NCBI RefSeq assembly: GCF_900302485.1
Contig: NZ_OMOI01000001.1
Location: 1,550,001 to 1,614,000, forward strand
Length of the DNA stretch: 64,000 bases
Source of the DNA: Aliiroseovarius pelagivivens
GTDB taxonomy: Bacteria > Pseudomonadota > Alphaproteobacteria > Rhodobacterales > Rhodobacteraceae
Direction: 5' to 3'
Numbering within the stretch: the first letter of the stretch is position 1; each line of letters begins with the position of its first letter. Below are positions 36,159 to 45,437 of the stretch, one piece after another. Both the position numbers and the translations under genes were made by a program. The notes under the pieces were generated by a model that was given only the letters and a program-made list of their open reading frames with translations, searched no databases and had not been told where the DNA came from.

Positions 36159-37673
36159 ATGCTTGATCATCTCGCCTATGAAAGCCCGCAGCCGAAAGTG
36201 ATTGCAGGGGCCAAGGACGATTGGGAACTGGTCATCGGGATGGAAATCCATGCTCAGGTCAGCTCGAACGCAAAGCTGTTTTCCGGCGCGTCGACCAAGT
36301 TCGGGGCCGAGCCGAATTCGAATGTGGCCTTCGTGGACAGCGCCATGCCGGGCATGTTGCCCGTGATCAACGAATTCTGTGTTGAGCAAGCCGTACGCAC
36401 AGGTCTGGGCCTGAAAGCCGAAATCAACCTGTTCTCGGCCTTTGACCGCAAGAACTATTTCTATCCGGATCTGCCGCAGGGCTATCAGATCTCGCAGCTT
36501 TACCACCCCATCGTCGGCGAAGGTGAAGTGATTGTGGATATGGGTCCGGGTGTGGCGCGCAAGGTGCGCATCGAACGCATCCACCTTGAACAGGACGCGG
36601 GCAAGTCGGTTCACGACATGGACCCGAACATGTCCTTCGTGGATCTGAACCGTACCGGCGTTGCCTTGATGGAAATCGTATCGCGCCCCGACATTCGTGG
36701 ACCCGAGGAAGCTGCGGCTTATGTCACCAAGATGCGCCAATTGCTGCGCTATCTGGGCACCTGTGATGGCAACATGCAGAACGGCAACATGCGCGCGGAC
36801 GTGAACGTCTCGGTCTGTCGTCCCGGTCAGTACGAAAAATACATGGAAACGCAGGACTTCGGCCATCTGGGCACGCGGTGCGAGATCAAGAACATGAACT
36901 CGATGCGTTTCATTCAGGCCGCGATTGATTACGAGGCGAAGCGCCAGATCGCCATTCTGGAAGATGGTGGCGAAGTGGTGCAGGAAACGCGCCTGTATGA
37001 CGCGGACAAGAACGAGACACGCTCGATGCGCTCGAAGGAAGAAGCGCATGACTATCGTTACTTCCCCTGCCCCGACCTGCTGCCGCTGGAAATCGAGCAA
37101 GATTGGGTCGATGACATCGCCAAGACGCTGCCCGAACTTCCCGACGAGAAAAAGGCACGCTTCGTAACTGAATTTGGTCTGTCGGAATATGATGCAGATG
37201 TCTTGACCGCCGAAGCCGAAAACGCCGCCTTCTTCGAAGAAGTGGCCGCCGGCAATGATGGCAAGCTGGCCGCCAACTGGGTCATCAACGAGCTGTTTGG
37301 CCGTCTGAAAAAAGAAGATCACTCGATCAAGGAAAGCCCGGTCAGCCCCGCACAGCTGGGTGGTATCATCGGCCTGATCGCCAAAGGCGACATCTCGGGC
37401 AAGATCGCCAAGGATCTGTTCGAAATCGTGTATACCGAAGGTGGCGACCCGGCCGAGATCGTGGAGGCGCGCGGCATGAAACAGGTCACCGACACCGGTG
37501 CCATCGAAGCCGCCGTGGACGAAGTGATCGCCGCCAACCCCGCGCAGGTCGAGAAGGCCAAACAGAACCCGAAACTGGTCGGCTTCTTCGTTGGTCAGGT
37601 GATGAAAGCCACCGGCGGCAAGGCCAACCCCAAAGCGGTAAACGATCTGGTGACAGCCAAACTGGGTCTCTAA
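36159..37673 (+). CDS. gatB: Asp/Glu-tRNA amidotransferase subunit B GatB
   Basis: GatB is the kinase/tRNA-binding subunit of GatCAB, which turns Glu-tRNA(Gln) or Asp-tRNA(Asn) into the correct aminoacyl-tRNA in the cytoplasm. The 504-residue product has the N-terminal [20 protein letters not shown], the [12 protein letters not shown] stretch, [50 protein letters not shown] in the middle and a C-terminal GatB/YqeY domain. The length is typical. gatA and gatC are not near. The gene is transcribed alone between an upstream gap with possible PhaR sites and a terminator. Confidence 0.96.
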   Translation: MLDHLAYESPQPKVIAGAKDDWELVIGMEIHAQVSSNAKLFSGASTKFGAEPNSNVAFVDSAMPGMLPVINEFCVEQAVRTGLGLKAEINLFSAFDRKNYFYPDLPQGYQISQLYHPIVGEGEVIVDMGPGVARKVRIERIHLEQDAGKSVHDMDPNMSFVDLNRTGVALMEIVSRPDIRGPEEAAAYVTKMRQLLRYLGTCDGNMQNGNMRADVNVSVCRPGQYEKYMETQDFGHLGTRCEIKNMNSMRFIQAAIDYEAKRQIAILEDGGEVVQETRLYDADKNETRSMRSKEEAHDYRYFPCPDLLPLEIEQDWVDDIAKTLPELPDEKKARFVTEFGLSEYDADVLTAEAENAAFFEEVAAGNDGKLAANWVINELFGRLKKEDHSIKESPVSPAQLGGIIGLIAKGDISGKIAKDLFEIVYTEGGDPAEIVEARGMKQVTDTGAIEAAVDEVIAANPAQVEKAKQNPKLVGFFVGQVMKATGGKANPKAVNDLVTAKLGL

Positions 37674-37694
37674 GCCACATCACAAGTAGAATTG

Positions 37695-37723
37695 AAAGCC
37701 GGGCCGCATCGTGGTCCGGCTTT
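37695..37723 (+). terminator. Rho-independent terminator after gatB
   Basis: The stem AAAGCCGG/CCGGCTTT is extended by a GCC/GGU inner helix (about 11 pairs in all) with a seven-base loop, and is followed by TTTCG. It begins 22 bases after the gatB stop. Confidence 0.9.
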
Positions 37724-37813
37724 TTTCGTGCGCGACACGTACACGTCGCTTTTGCTCTAGTTCGACACCGCCAGACCAGACACTCTGGTCCAGAACCAAA
37801 TGCGGAGCGTGAG

Positions 37814-38854
37814 ATGGCAAACGAAACAATGACGGGTGTGATCCTGACCGGGCATGGCGACTATGACCAACTGTCTTATCGCGACGACTTGAGCGTTCCG
37901 ACGCCCGGCCCCGGCGAGGTGCAAATCCGCGTGGCAGCAGCGGCGGTGAACAACACAGACCTGAACACGCGCCTTGCATGGTATTCCAAGGGCGACAGCG
38001 ACGCCGAGGATGCAAGCTGGAGCGGCAATGCCCTGAAGCTTCCCTTGATCCAAGGGGCCGATGTGTGCGGCCACATCTCGGCCGTGGGCGAAGGCGTCGA
38101 CCCGGCCCGGATCGGCGAACGTGTGTTGATCGAGCCCAGCCTGCGCGAACCAAATGCAGCCCCAGACACGGCGAAGTATTTCGGATCGGAATGCGATGGC
38201 GGTTTCGCGCAATTCACCAAAGTGGCCGCGCGCCATGCGCACAAAATCGACAGCACGCTCAGCGATGTGGAATTGGCGTCCTTCCCGTGTTCGTACTCAA
38301 CCTCGGAAAACATGCTGACACGCACGGGTGTTGGTGAAGGCGACCGCGTGCTGGTCACCGGGGCGTCCGGCGGGGTCGGTTCTGCCACAGTTCAGCTGGC
38401 CCGCGCCCGTGGGGCCGAGGTGATCGCCCTGACGAGCCCTGCAAAGATCGCGCTGCTTGAGGAACTGGGCGCGTCGAAAGCCTTGGACCGCAACGCTGAT
38501 TTGGTTGCCGAACTTGGGAAAAACAGCGTCGATGTTGTGATTGATCTTGTCGCCGGCCCGGGCTGGCCCGCTCTGCTTGACGTGATGCGCCCTGGGGGCC
38601 GCTATGCGGTGGCCGGCGCAATTGGCGGGCCAGAAGTCACGCTGGACGTACGTACGTTGTACCTGAAAGACCTTAGCTTTTTCGGTTGCACGGTGTTGAA
38701 CAGTGAAGTCTTCCCAAACCTCGTGAAGCGGATCGAAAGCGGAGACATCCGCCCGCTGGTCGCCGAAACCTATCCGCTGGCACAGATCGTTGATGCGCAG
38801 AAAAGCTTTGCCAGCAAGGGGCATATGGGCAAGATCGTGCTGAATATCCCCTGA
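37814..38854 (+). CDS. MDR-family NAD(P)H-dependent oxidoreductase / alcohol dehydrogenase
   Basis: This is a 346-residue medium-chain dehydrogenase. The N-terminal GroES-like domain (residues 10-150) contains GADVCGHISAVGEGV, and the cofactor-binding Rossmann domain has VTGASGGVGSATVQLARARGAEVIAL. The catalytic-zinc ligand set typical of alcohol dehydrogenases is incomplete in a by-eye check, so a quinone oxidoreductase-like member is possible. The substrate is unknown. The start is the ATG at 37814. It sits between two other single genes on the same strand. Confidence 0.87.
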   Translation: MANETMTGVILTGHGDYDQLSYRDDLSVPTPGPGEVQIRVAAAAVNNTDLNTRLAWYSKGDSDAEDASWSGNALKLPLIQGADVCGHISAVGEGVDPARIGERVLIEPSLREPNAAPDTAKYFGSECDGGFAQFTKVAARHAHKIDSTLSDVELASFPCSYSTSENMLTRTGVGEGDRVLVTGASGGVGSATVQLARARGAEVIALTSPAKIALLEELGASKALDRNADLVAELGKNSVDVVIDLVAGPGWPALLDVMRPGGRYAVAGAIGGPEVTLDVRTLYLKDLSFFGCTVLNSEVFPNLVKRIESGDIRPLVAETYPLAQIVDAQKSFASKGHMGKIVLNIP

Positions 38855-38926
38855 TCTTCCGCACTGGAAATGTGCGCGCGTGGCTGATAGAAGCGCGCCA
38901 CATCCACAAAACGCGAACGGATCAAC

Positions 38927-40594
38927 ATGTCACAGCGACGCTCGGAACTTTTGATGCCTGCGGGCAATCTGCGAAAATTGAAAATGGCCGTGCTTTATGG
39001 CGCGGACGCGGTCTATCTGGGCACGCCCGATATGTCTTTGCGCACCAAGTCTCAGTTTTCACTGGAAGACGTGATCGAGGGGGTAGAGTTCTGCCACGCT
39101 CATGGTCGCCGCGCCTATCTGACACTGAATTTGTTTAGCCATAACAAAGATATCCCAAAGCTTGCTGAGTATATCGAGACGGTGCGCAAGGTGAAGCCAG
39201 ACGGATTGATCATCGCCGATCCCGGCGTGTTTCAATACGTACGCACCCATGCGCCCGAGCTACCGCTGCACATCTCTACTCAGGCCAATGTCTGCTCGTG
39301 GTTGTCGGTGAAATTCTGGGAAGATCAAGGCGCAGAACTGGTCGTTCTGGCACGCGAAGTGTCATACCCCGAGCTGGTCGAAATCCGCGAACAGTGCCCC
39401 GATGTGAAACTTGAGGCGTTTGTTCACGGCGCCATGTGCATGACCTATTCCGGTCGCTGCCTGCTGTCGAACTTCATGGCTGAACGTGGCGCGAACCAAG
39501 GCAACTGCGCGAACTCCTGCCGCTGGAACTATGGCGTCCGGATGCGTCTGAAAGACGGCACGATCCAAGACCTGAACATCAACGAAGACAATGCGGACAT
39601 GTTCGAGTTTCTGCTGGAAGAAGGCTGCCGCCCGGGTGAGTTCATGCCGATCGAAGAAGACGGGCGTGGCTCTTACATCCTGAACTCGCGCGATCTATGC
39701 ATCATGCCGAAGCTGGATGAGTATCTGAAAATCGGCGTCGACAGCCTGAAGGTCGAAGGGCGCGGCAAGTCGGAATATTACTGCGCCATCGTCGCCCGCG
39801 CCTATCGCATGGCCATCGACGACTACTACGAAGATCCTGAAAACTGGGATCCGAAACCCTACATGCGCGAGCTGGAGGCCGTCGGTAATCGGGGCTACAC
39901 GCTGGCGTTCCATGAAGGTCGCCTGACCAACTATGCCCATGACTACGAACACACCGCCTCGCTGGCGCAGTGGGAATATGCGGGCGTCGTGACGGACGTG
40001 ACCGAAGATGCATTCCTTGTCGAAGTGAAGAACAAACTGGAAGCCGGTGAAGTGCTTGAATTCATCTCGCCCATCGCGCGCGAGACGGTTCTGCTGCGGA
40101 TGTACGAGTTCGAAGACTACCACAAGGGCGGGGTCAAAGAGGTCGTACATGGCAGCACCAAAACTACGATCCGTGTGCCCTTCGCGCTGTTCGATCACGA
40201 AGATCTGGACGATCTGAAAGCCCGCTTCCCGGCGCTTACGGTTCTGCGCAAAGAAAAGGCGCTGACGGATGAACAATGGAAACGCATCCGCTTTGACAAG
40301 CTGACGCAAGGGCTTGAAATAACTGGGAAAGAAAACCCGAAAGCCTATGAAAAGCGCCGCGATGCTCTGGCCGATGCCATTGCCGAAGACGGGCGTGAAA
40401 CGCGTCTGAAAACCAACAGGGTCGGTACAGATGGCTGCTGTGGTAAAGGCTGCAATGGGTGTCTGATTTTCTGGCAGGGTGATGAATATGCCCGCGCCCG
40501 CGAGGTTTTGCTGAAGCGTAAACAGGGCGAGCAGCTGACACGCGCCGAGGCTGCGGAATTGAAAGAGGTCAAACCACCCCGGTTGGTGGGCTGA
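38927..40594 (+). CDS. U32-family protein with C-terminal cysteine cluster
   Basis: This is a 555-residue protein whose first 450 residues are the U32 fold: LMPAGNLRKLKMAVLYGADAV, STQANVCSW, and the iron-sulfur-type segment EAFVHGAMCMTYSGRCLLS, NQGNCANSCRW. Members such as TrhP/YegQ and RlhA hydroxylate tRNA uridine-34 or 23S rRNA using prephenate; either is possible, TrhP-like being likely (inference). Unusual is the C-terminal extension with GCCGKGCNGCLIFW, which adds a second group of four cysteines and looks like a fused small domain. The start is the ATG at 38927. Confidence 0.83.
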   Translation: MSQRRSELLMPAGNLRKLKMAVLYGADAVYLGTPDMSLRTKSQFSLEDVIEGVEFCHAHGRRAYLTLNLFSHNKDIPKLAEYIETVRKVKPDGLIIADPGVFQYVRTHAPELPLHISTQANVCSWLSVKFWEDQGAELVVLAREVSYPELVEIREQCPDVKLEAFVHGAMCMTYSGRCLLSNFMAERGANQGNCANSCRWNYGVRMRLKDGTIQDLNINEDNADMFEFLLEEGCRPGEFMPIEEDGRGSYILNSRDLCIMPKLDEYLKIGVDSLKVEGRGKSEYYCAIVARAYRMAIDDYYEDPENWDPKPYMRELEAVGNRGYTLAFHEGRLTNYAHDYEHTASLAQWEYAGVVTDVTEDAFLVEVKNKLEAGEVLEFISPIARETVLLRMYEFEDYHKGGVKEVVHGSTKTTIRVPFALFDHEDLDDLKARFPALTVLRKEKALTDEQWKRIRFDKLTQGLEITGKENPKAYEKRRDALADAIAEDGRETRLKTNRVGTDGCCGKGCNGCLIFWQGDEYARAREVLLKRKQGEQLTRAEAAELKEVKPPRLVG

Positions 40595-40695
40595 CCCCAC
40601 CGGGGCAATCCGCCGTTGGCGCCGCCCCCCTCTTGGCCCCTGTGCAGAAAACCGTCTATACGGCGTTAAGCCGGTGAAATTGAAAAGGTCAGTCC

Positions 40696-41118
40696 ATGAC
40701 GAGCTACGAATACCAAGTGATCCCCGCGCCGCGCAAAGGCAAGAAAGCCCGTGGCGTAAAGGGGTCCGAGTCCCGTTTTGCCCTCGCCATTCAAGACGCG
40801 TTGAACGAAGCCAGTGCAGACGGCTGGGAGTATCTGCGTACCGACACGCTGCCCAGCGAAGAACGCTCGGGGCTGACAGGTCGCACAACCGTGTATCAAA
40901 ACTTGTTGGTGTTCCGCCGTGCAATCGAGGATCAAACCGACGAGCAGGCAGCGGATGCTGATTTCGAAGCTGTGACAGCACTCGCCGAGGTTGCCACCGC
41001 CGAAGCCGAGGCTGCCGAGGAGCACCACGCGCCAAATCTGCCTTCGGCCACGGACGCGAACGAAGCCAGTGACGCGGCCCCCAGCGTCGAACGCAGCGAG
41101 CCCTTTACCCTCAGGTGA
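40696..41118 (+). CDS. DUF4177 domain protein
   Basis: This is a 140-residue cytoplasmic protein. Residues 1-75 match DUF4177 (SYEYQVIPAP near the start, NEASADGWEYLRTDTL, then LVFRR), a small beta-alpha domain of unknown role. The remaining 65 residues form an Ala/Glu-rich, probably disordered tail. It ends at 41118, exactly adjacent to the convergent bolA stop, so the two transcripts must overlap or end at the junction. The start is the ATG at 40696. Confidence 0.8.
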   Translation: MTSYEYQVIPAPRKGKKARGVKGSESRFALAIQDALNEASADGWEYLRTDTLPSEERSGLTGRTTVYQNLLVFRRAIEDQTDEQAADADFEAVTALAEVATAEAEAAEEHHAPNLPSATDANEASDAAPSVERSEPFTLR

Positions 41119-41376
41119 TCAACCGGAAATATCAAGCGCCAGGGCGTGGATCTCGGAGACCAGCTCCGCGCCGAGTGCTTTGTGTACGGCGCGGTGGCGC
41201 GCGATACGGGACATGTCGGAAAAAACTGGCGCACGGATGACCACTTGAAAATGGCTTTCGCCCCCCTCTTGATAGCCAGAATGACCGATGTGTTTTTCAC
41301 TTTCGTCAATGACTTCAAGATGTTCCGGGTCGAATGCATCGGTTAGCGCCTGATTAATTCGTGATGATCGGTTCAT
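41119..41376 (-). CDS. bolA: BolA family protein
   Basis: This is an 85-residue BolA-domain protein: residues 19-38 hold HLEVIDESEKHIGHSGYQEGGE, followed by SHFQVVIRAPVFSDMSRIAR and HRAVHKALGAEL, the expected pattern. BolA proteins partner with monothiol glutaredoxins in iron-sulfur handling and can affect morphology. The gene diverges from the J-domain gene across 76 bases, and the stop abuts the convergent DUF4177 stop to form TGATCA. Confidence 0.92.
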   Translation of the reverse strand: MNRSSRINQALTDAFDPEHLEVIDESEKHIGHSGYQEGGESHFQVVIRAPVFSDMSRIARHRAVHKALGAELVSEIHALALDISG

Positions 41377-41452
41377 TTCTTCGCAGTTCCCTCTTCAATC
41401 CCGGTGAAAAAGCAGTAAACTCTCGGGTCCGAGTCGAAAAGAGTAGATTAAG

Positions 41453-42079
41453 ATGCCCAACGACGATCCTTTTGGTTTTGACATGTCGGTCTCAGCGGCC
41501 AAGAAACGCAATCCGCGCGGCAAACGTGGGATGTCAGGTGCGTTTGAAACCTCGAAACGTGTCTGTGAACATGACGGCTGTAAAGAAGCCGGTCAGTACC
41601 GCGCGCCCCGCTCGCCTGATCACCTGGACGAGTTCAAGTGGTTCTGTAAGGACCACGTGCGCGAGTATAATCTGAAGTGGAATTTCTTCGACGGATCGAC
41701 CGAAGAAGAAATGAACGAACAGATGGACAAAGATCGCGTGTGGGAACGCGAGACGAAGCCCTTGGGCACCAAGGATGAACAGCGCGCCTGGGCCCGTCTG
41801 GGCGTGGACGATCCGCATCAGGTTCTGGGTGCCAACGCGACACAGAACCCCGGAAAATCGATCACTGGCACCCGAAAGCTGCCCCCCACGGAACGCCGCG
41901 CCGTCGACATTCTGGAAGCCAAGGACCACTGGACCAAGGCCGAGATCCGCAAGTCCTATAAGAAGCTGATCAAGGTGCTGCACCCGGATATGAATGGTGG
42001 CGACCGGTCTCAGGAAGAACAGCTGCAAGAGGTTCGCTGGGCTTGGGATCAGATCAAGGAAAGCCGCAGCTTCAAGTGA
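41453..42079 (+). CDS. J-domain protein with N-terminal Cys/His motif
   Basis: This is a 208-residue protein whose C-terminal third is a J domain: AEIRKSYKKLIKVLHPDMNGGD with the HPD at 177-179, which activates DnaK. The N-terminal part has CEHDGC and FCKDH (Cys38, Cys43, Cys65, His68), spaced like a zinc-binding knuckle. No glycine/phenylalanine or DnaJ zinc region follows, so it is not classical DnaJ. It is upstream of cobS and cobT, an order I recall as common in Rhodobacteraceae; a role in the cobaltochelatase assembly is inference. A strong terminator follows. Confidence 0.85.
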   Translation: MPNDDPFGFDMSVSAAKKRNPRGKRGMSGAFETSKRVCEHDGCKEAGQYRAPRSPDHLDEFKWFCKDHVREYNLKWNFFDGSTEEEMNEQMDKDRVWERETKPLGTKDEQRAWARLGVDDPHQVLGANATQNPGKSITGTRKLPPTERRAVDILEAKDHWTKAEIRKSYKKLIKVLHPDMNGGDRSQEEQLQEVRWAWDQIKESRSFK

Positions 42080-42119
42080 CGCTCACCCGCGATGCTATCT
42101 AAATACATGCTTACAAACA

Positions 42120-42151
42120 GCGCGAAGGGGCTATTCCAAGCCCCTTCGCGC
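42120..42151 (+). terminator. Rho-independent terminator after the J-domain gene
   Basis: The stem of at least 12 pairs GCGCGAAGGGGC/GCCCCTTCGCGC has an 8-base loop and is followed by TTATTTTTT. It separates the J-domain gene from cobS. Confidence 0.93.
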
Positions 42152-42323
42152 TTATTTTTTGACCATTTGGTCAGGCCAGACACGCAACGTCATTAGGGCC
42201 AGCTTTGCCCAGCGTCACCTTTTCCCACCCCTTCCCCTTGCACGCTCCGCGCGCATCGGGCATCACAGGCTCAACAACGTGCAATAAGCGCGCAATGCGG
42301 CGTGTGAAAGAAGGATCCTCCAC

Positions 42324-43310
42324 ATGGCAGACGGCACCCTGGATATGAACGCGAAACCCACCGAGGACATCTCGGTACGCGAGGTTTTCGGCATCGACAG
42401 CGACATGATGGTCAAAGGCTTTGCCGAGCGCACCAGCCGCGTGCCTGAAATCGACAGCACCTATAAGTTTGATCCGGACACCACGCTGGCCATTCTGGCA
42501 GGTTTCTCGCACAACCGCCGCGTGATGATCCAAGGTTATCACGGCACGGGCAAATCGACCCACATCGAACAGGTTGCCGCCCGTTTGAACTGGCCCGCCG
42601 TGCGTGTGAACCTCGACAGCCACATCAGCCGGATCGACCTGATCGGTAAGGACGCGATCAAGCTAAAAGACGGCATGCAGGTCACCGAATTCCAAGAAGG
42701 CATCCTGCCTTGGGCGCTGCGCAACCCGACCGCGATTGTATTCGACGAATACGATGCAGGTCGTGCGGACGTGATGTTCGTCATCCAGCGTGTGCTGGAG
42801 CATGACGGCAAGCTGACCCTTCTGGACCAGAACGAGGTCATCACCCCCCACCCGTCCTTCCGCCTGTTTGCCACCGCAAACACCGTGGGTCTGGGCGACA
42901 CCACCGGGCTGTACCATGGCGTTCAGCAGATCAACCAAGCGCAGATGGACCGCTGGTCGCTGGTCGCCACATTGAACTATCTGTCGCATGACGCTGAAAC
43001 CAACATCGTGTTGGCAAAGAACCCGTTCCTGAACACCGAATCCGGACGCAAGACCGTGGGCCAGATGGTCACCGTCGCGGACCTGACCCGGACTGCGTTT
43101 ATGAACGGCGACCTGTCGACAGTGATGAGCCCGCGGACCGTGATCAACTGGGCGCAGAACGCTCAGATTTTCCGAGACGTCGGCTATGCCTTCCGCCTGT
43201 CCTTCCTGAACAAATGCGACGAGCTGGAACGCCAGATCGTGGCCGAGTTCTATCAGCGTTGTTTCGACCAGGAGCTGCCGGAGAGCGCGGTAAGCATGAG
43301 CTTGGGGTGA
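42324..43310 (+). CDS. cobS: Aerobic cobaltochelatase subunit CobS
   Basis: CobS is the AAA+ ATPase subunit of the cobaltochelatase CobN-CobS-CobT, which inserts Co(II) into hydrogenobyrinic acid a,c-diamide in vitamin B12 synthesis. The 328-residue product has the Walker A site [10 protein letters not shown] at 71-80, the Walker B in [16 protein letters not shown], and a later TANTVGLGD stretch with sensor residues. The start ATG at 42324 has AAGGA eight bases upstream. It lies 153 bases before cobT; a hairpin occurs in the gap, so the two may have uncoupled expression. Confidence 0.95.
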   Translation: MADGTLDMNAKPTEDISVREVFGIDSDMMVKGFAERTSRVPEIDSTYKFDPDTTLAILAGFSHNRRVMIQGYHGTGKSTHIEQVAARLNWPAVRVNLDSHISRIDLIGKDAIKLKDGMQVTEFQEGILPWALRNPTAIVFDEYDAGRADVMFVIQRVLEHDGKLTLLDQNEVITPHPSFRLFATANTVGLGDTTGLYHGVQQINQAQMDRWSLVATLNYLSHDAETNIVLAKNPFLNTESGRKTVGQMVTVADLTRTAFMNGDLSTVMSPRTVINWAQNAQIFRDVGYAFRLSFLNKCDELERQIVAEFYQRCFDQELPESAVSMSLG

Positions 43311-43359
43311 ACTCTGAGCGACTGATATCAGCTTGCACCGCCCGGTTGTTAAACCGGGC

Positions 43360-43389
43360 AGCGCCGACCCGCCCCCATGGGGCGGCGCT
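43360..43389 (+). promoter_or_regulatory. Hairpin between cobS and cobT
   Basis: AGCGCCG (43360-43366) can pair with CGGCGCT (43383-43389), with a CCCC/GGGG inner pairing. There is no T-run, so this is unlikely to be a full terminator; it may partly attenuate the operon or stabilise message. The rest of the 153-base gap has no gene. Confidence 0.4.
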
Positions 43390-43463
43390 TATGCGCCACC
43401 CCGCGGGTCTTCACCGCCCTCATCGCGATGTCGCGTTGAACTGTGGATCGATAGGCCAATAGA

Positions 43464-45338
43464 ATGAAAAAACCCACCGACAACCCTGCTGATCCGTTCA
43501 AGAAAGCGCTGGCTGAAGCGACCAAAACGCTTGCCAACGAGCCAGAGCTGTCGGTCAGCTTTACGGTGGACCCCTCGGGTGTCAGCCGCGAGGCGATGCG
43601 CCTGCCTCAGATCACGCGTCGCATGACCAAGGACGAGGTGTTGTTGGCACGTGGTACGGCGGATGCCTATGCCATGAAGCTGCGTTATCACGACGATGCC
43701 ATGCACGCGAAATACGCCCCTGCGGGCAACATGGCGCGTGACATTTACGAGGCGATGGAAACCGCGCGTTGCGAGGCTCTTGGTGCGCGCGACATGCCGG
43801 GCACAGCGGGCAATATCGACGCCAAGATCGGGCACGAGGCCAACCGCGCCGGGTTTGACCAGATCACCGCTGCAGCCGATGCGCCTTTGGCCACTGCCGC
43901 CGGATACCTGATGCGCCATCTGGCGACGGGTCGCGATCTGCCTCCGGCCGCTGACAACGTGATGGGCCTGTGGCGCGACTTTATCGAAGCGCAATGTGGC
44001 GAGCATCTGGACGACCTGACTGGCGCGCTGGAAGACCAGCAACAGTTCTCGCGCTTTGCCCGTCAAATCATCGAAGACCTTGGCTATGGTGACCAACTAG
44101 GCGATGACCCGGATGGTGAAGACGACGAGAACGAGGACGAAGCCCAGCCCGAAGACGACGAGGCACAGGACGAACCGAATTCGGAACAATCCCCGGATGA
44201 CGAAGAAGCCGAGGCCGATCCCGAACGCGCGCAAGACGAGCAGATGGACCCGTCCGAGGCGCAGGTCACCATTGATGACATGGCCGAGGATGAGGTGGGC
44301 GAAGAGGCAGAAATGCCCGACGCGGATGCGCCGATTGAACCGCCGACGCCTCAGCCCGCGTCCGATGCGGATCCGGATTATCTGGTTTTCCACAACGAGC
44401 ATGACGAAGAGGTCATGGCTGAAGACCTGGCCGAGCCGGCCGAGCTGGAACGACTGCGCGCCTATCTTGACCAGCAGTTGGAGCCCTTGAAGGGCGCTGT
44501 TTCGCGTCTGGCCAACAAGTTGCAGCGCCGCTTGCAGGCCCAGCAAAACCGCTCGTGGTTGTTTGATCTGGAAGAGGGCATTCTGGACGCTGGCCGTCTG
44601 GCACGCGTGATTGCGAACCCGACGACCCCCCTGTCCTTCAAGCAGGAAAAAGACACCGAATTCCGCGATACGGTTGTGACGCTTTTGCTCGACAACTCGG
44701 GTTCGATGCGCGGGCGTCCGATCTCGATCGCCGCGATTTGTGCCGACGTGCTGTCGCGCACTCTGGAACGTTGTCAGGTGAAAGTCGAGGTGTTGGGCTT
44801 CACCACCCGCGCCTGGAAAGGCGGGCTTGCGCGTGAAAAATGGCTGGCCGACGGTCGTCCGCAACAGCCCGGTCGTCTGAACGATCTGCGCCACATCATC
44901 TATAAAAAGGCCGATGCCCCGATGCGCCGCACGCGGGACAATCTGGGCCTGATGATGAAGGAAGGGCTGCTTAAGGAAAACATCGACGGCGAGGCGCTGG
45001 AATGGGCGCATCGCCGGATCGTGGCCCGTCCCGAGCAGCGCAAAATCCTGATGGTGATCTCCGATGGGGCTCCGGTGGACGATTCGACTCTATCCGTTAA
45101 CCCTGCGAATTATCTGGAAAAACACCTGCGCGACGTGATCGACATGGTCGAGAAACGCAAGCAGGTCGAGCTTCTGGCGATCGGGATTGGCCATGACGTG
45201 ACACGGTATTACGAACGTGCTGTGACGATCACGGATGTGGAACAGCTGGCTGGTGCCATGACAGAACAGCTGGCCGCACTGTTTGACAGCGATCCACGTG
45301 CCCGCGCCCGTGTCATGGGCATCAAGAAAGCCATGTGA
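43464..45338 (+). CDS. cobT: Aerobic cobaltochelatase subunit CobT
   Basis: CobT is the partner subunit of CobS in the B12 cobaltochelatase. The 624-residue product has an N-terminal helical region, an extremely acidic low-complexity middle (about residues 210-310), and a C-terminal von Willebrand A domain with the metal-ion-dependent adhesion site [11 protein letters not shown] (from Asp410), plus [12 protein letters not shown] near residue 535. This matches CobT of the CobNST type. The acidic linker is typical. It ends just before a terminator. Confidence 0.95.
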   Translation: MKKPTDNPADPFKKALAEATKTLANEPELSVSFTVDPSGVSREAMRLPQITRRMTKDEVLLARGTADAYAMKLRYHDDAMHAKYAPAGNMARDIYEAMETARCEALGARDMPGTAGNIDAKIGHEANRAGFDQITAAADAPLATAAGYLMRHLATGRDLPPAADNVMGLWRDFIEAQCGEHLDDLTGALEDQQQFSRFARQIIEDLGYGDQLGDDPDGEDDENEDEAQPEDDEAQDEPNSEQSPDDEEAEADPERAQDEQMDPSEAQVTIDDMAEDEVGEEAEMPDADAPIEPPTPQPASDADPDYLVFHNEHDEEVMAEDLAEPAELERLRAYLDQQLEPLKGAVSRLANKLQRRLQAQQNRSWLFDLEEGILDAGRLARVIANPTTPLSFKQEKDTEFRDTVVTLLLDNSGSMRGRPISIAAICADVLSRTLERCQVKVEVLGFTTRAWKGGLAREKWLADGRPQQPGRLNDLRHIIYKKADAPMRRTRDNLGLMMKEGLLKENIDGEALEWAHRRIVARPEQRKILMVISDGAPVDDSTLSVNPANYLEKHLRDVIDMVEKRKQVELLAIGIGHDVTRYYERAVTITDVEQLAGAMTEQLAALFDSDPRARARVMGIKKAM

Positions 45339-45378
45339 CCCCTTTTCACCGCGCCCGTTTCGCGGCATGTTGCCCCTA

Positions 45379-45405
45379 ACACGCGCCCGCTTTTCGCGGG
45401 CGTGT
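45379..45405 (+). terminator. Rho-independent terminator after cobT
   Basis: GCCCGC pairs with GCGGGC (loop TTTTC), flanked by ACAC/GTGT with a two-base bulge, and CTTGTTTT follows. It is placed 41 bases after the cobT stop. Confidence 0.82.
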
Positions 45406-45437
45406 CTTGTTTTCGCCACCCGACTTCGGAGACAGAG

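Noticed and set aside
37820..38850. Assigning the MDR protein as a zinc alcohol dehydrogenase
   Set aside because: The usual catalytic Cys/His/Glu zinc set could not be seen, so only the superfamily is given.
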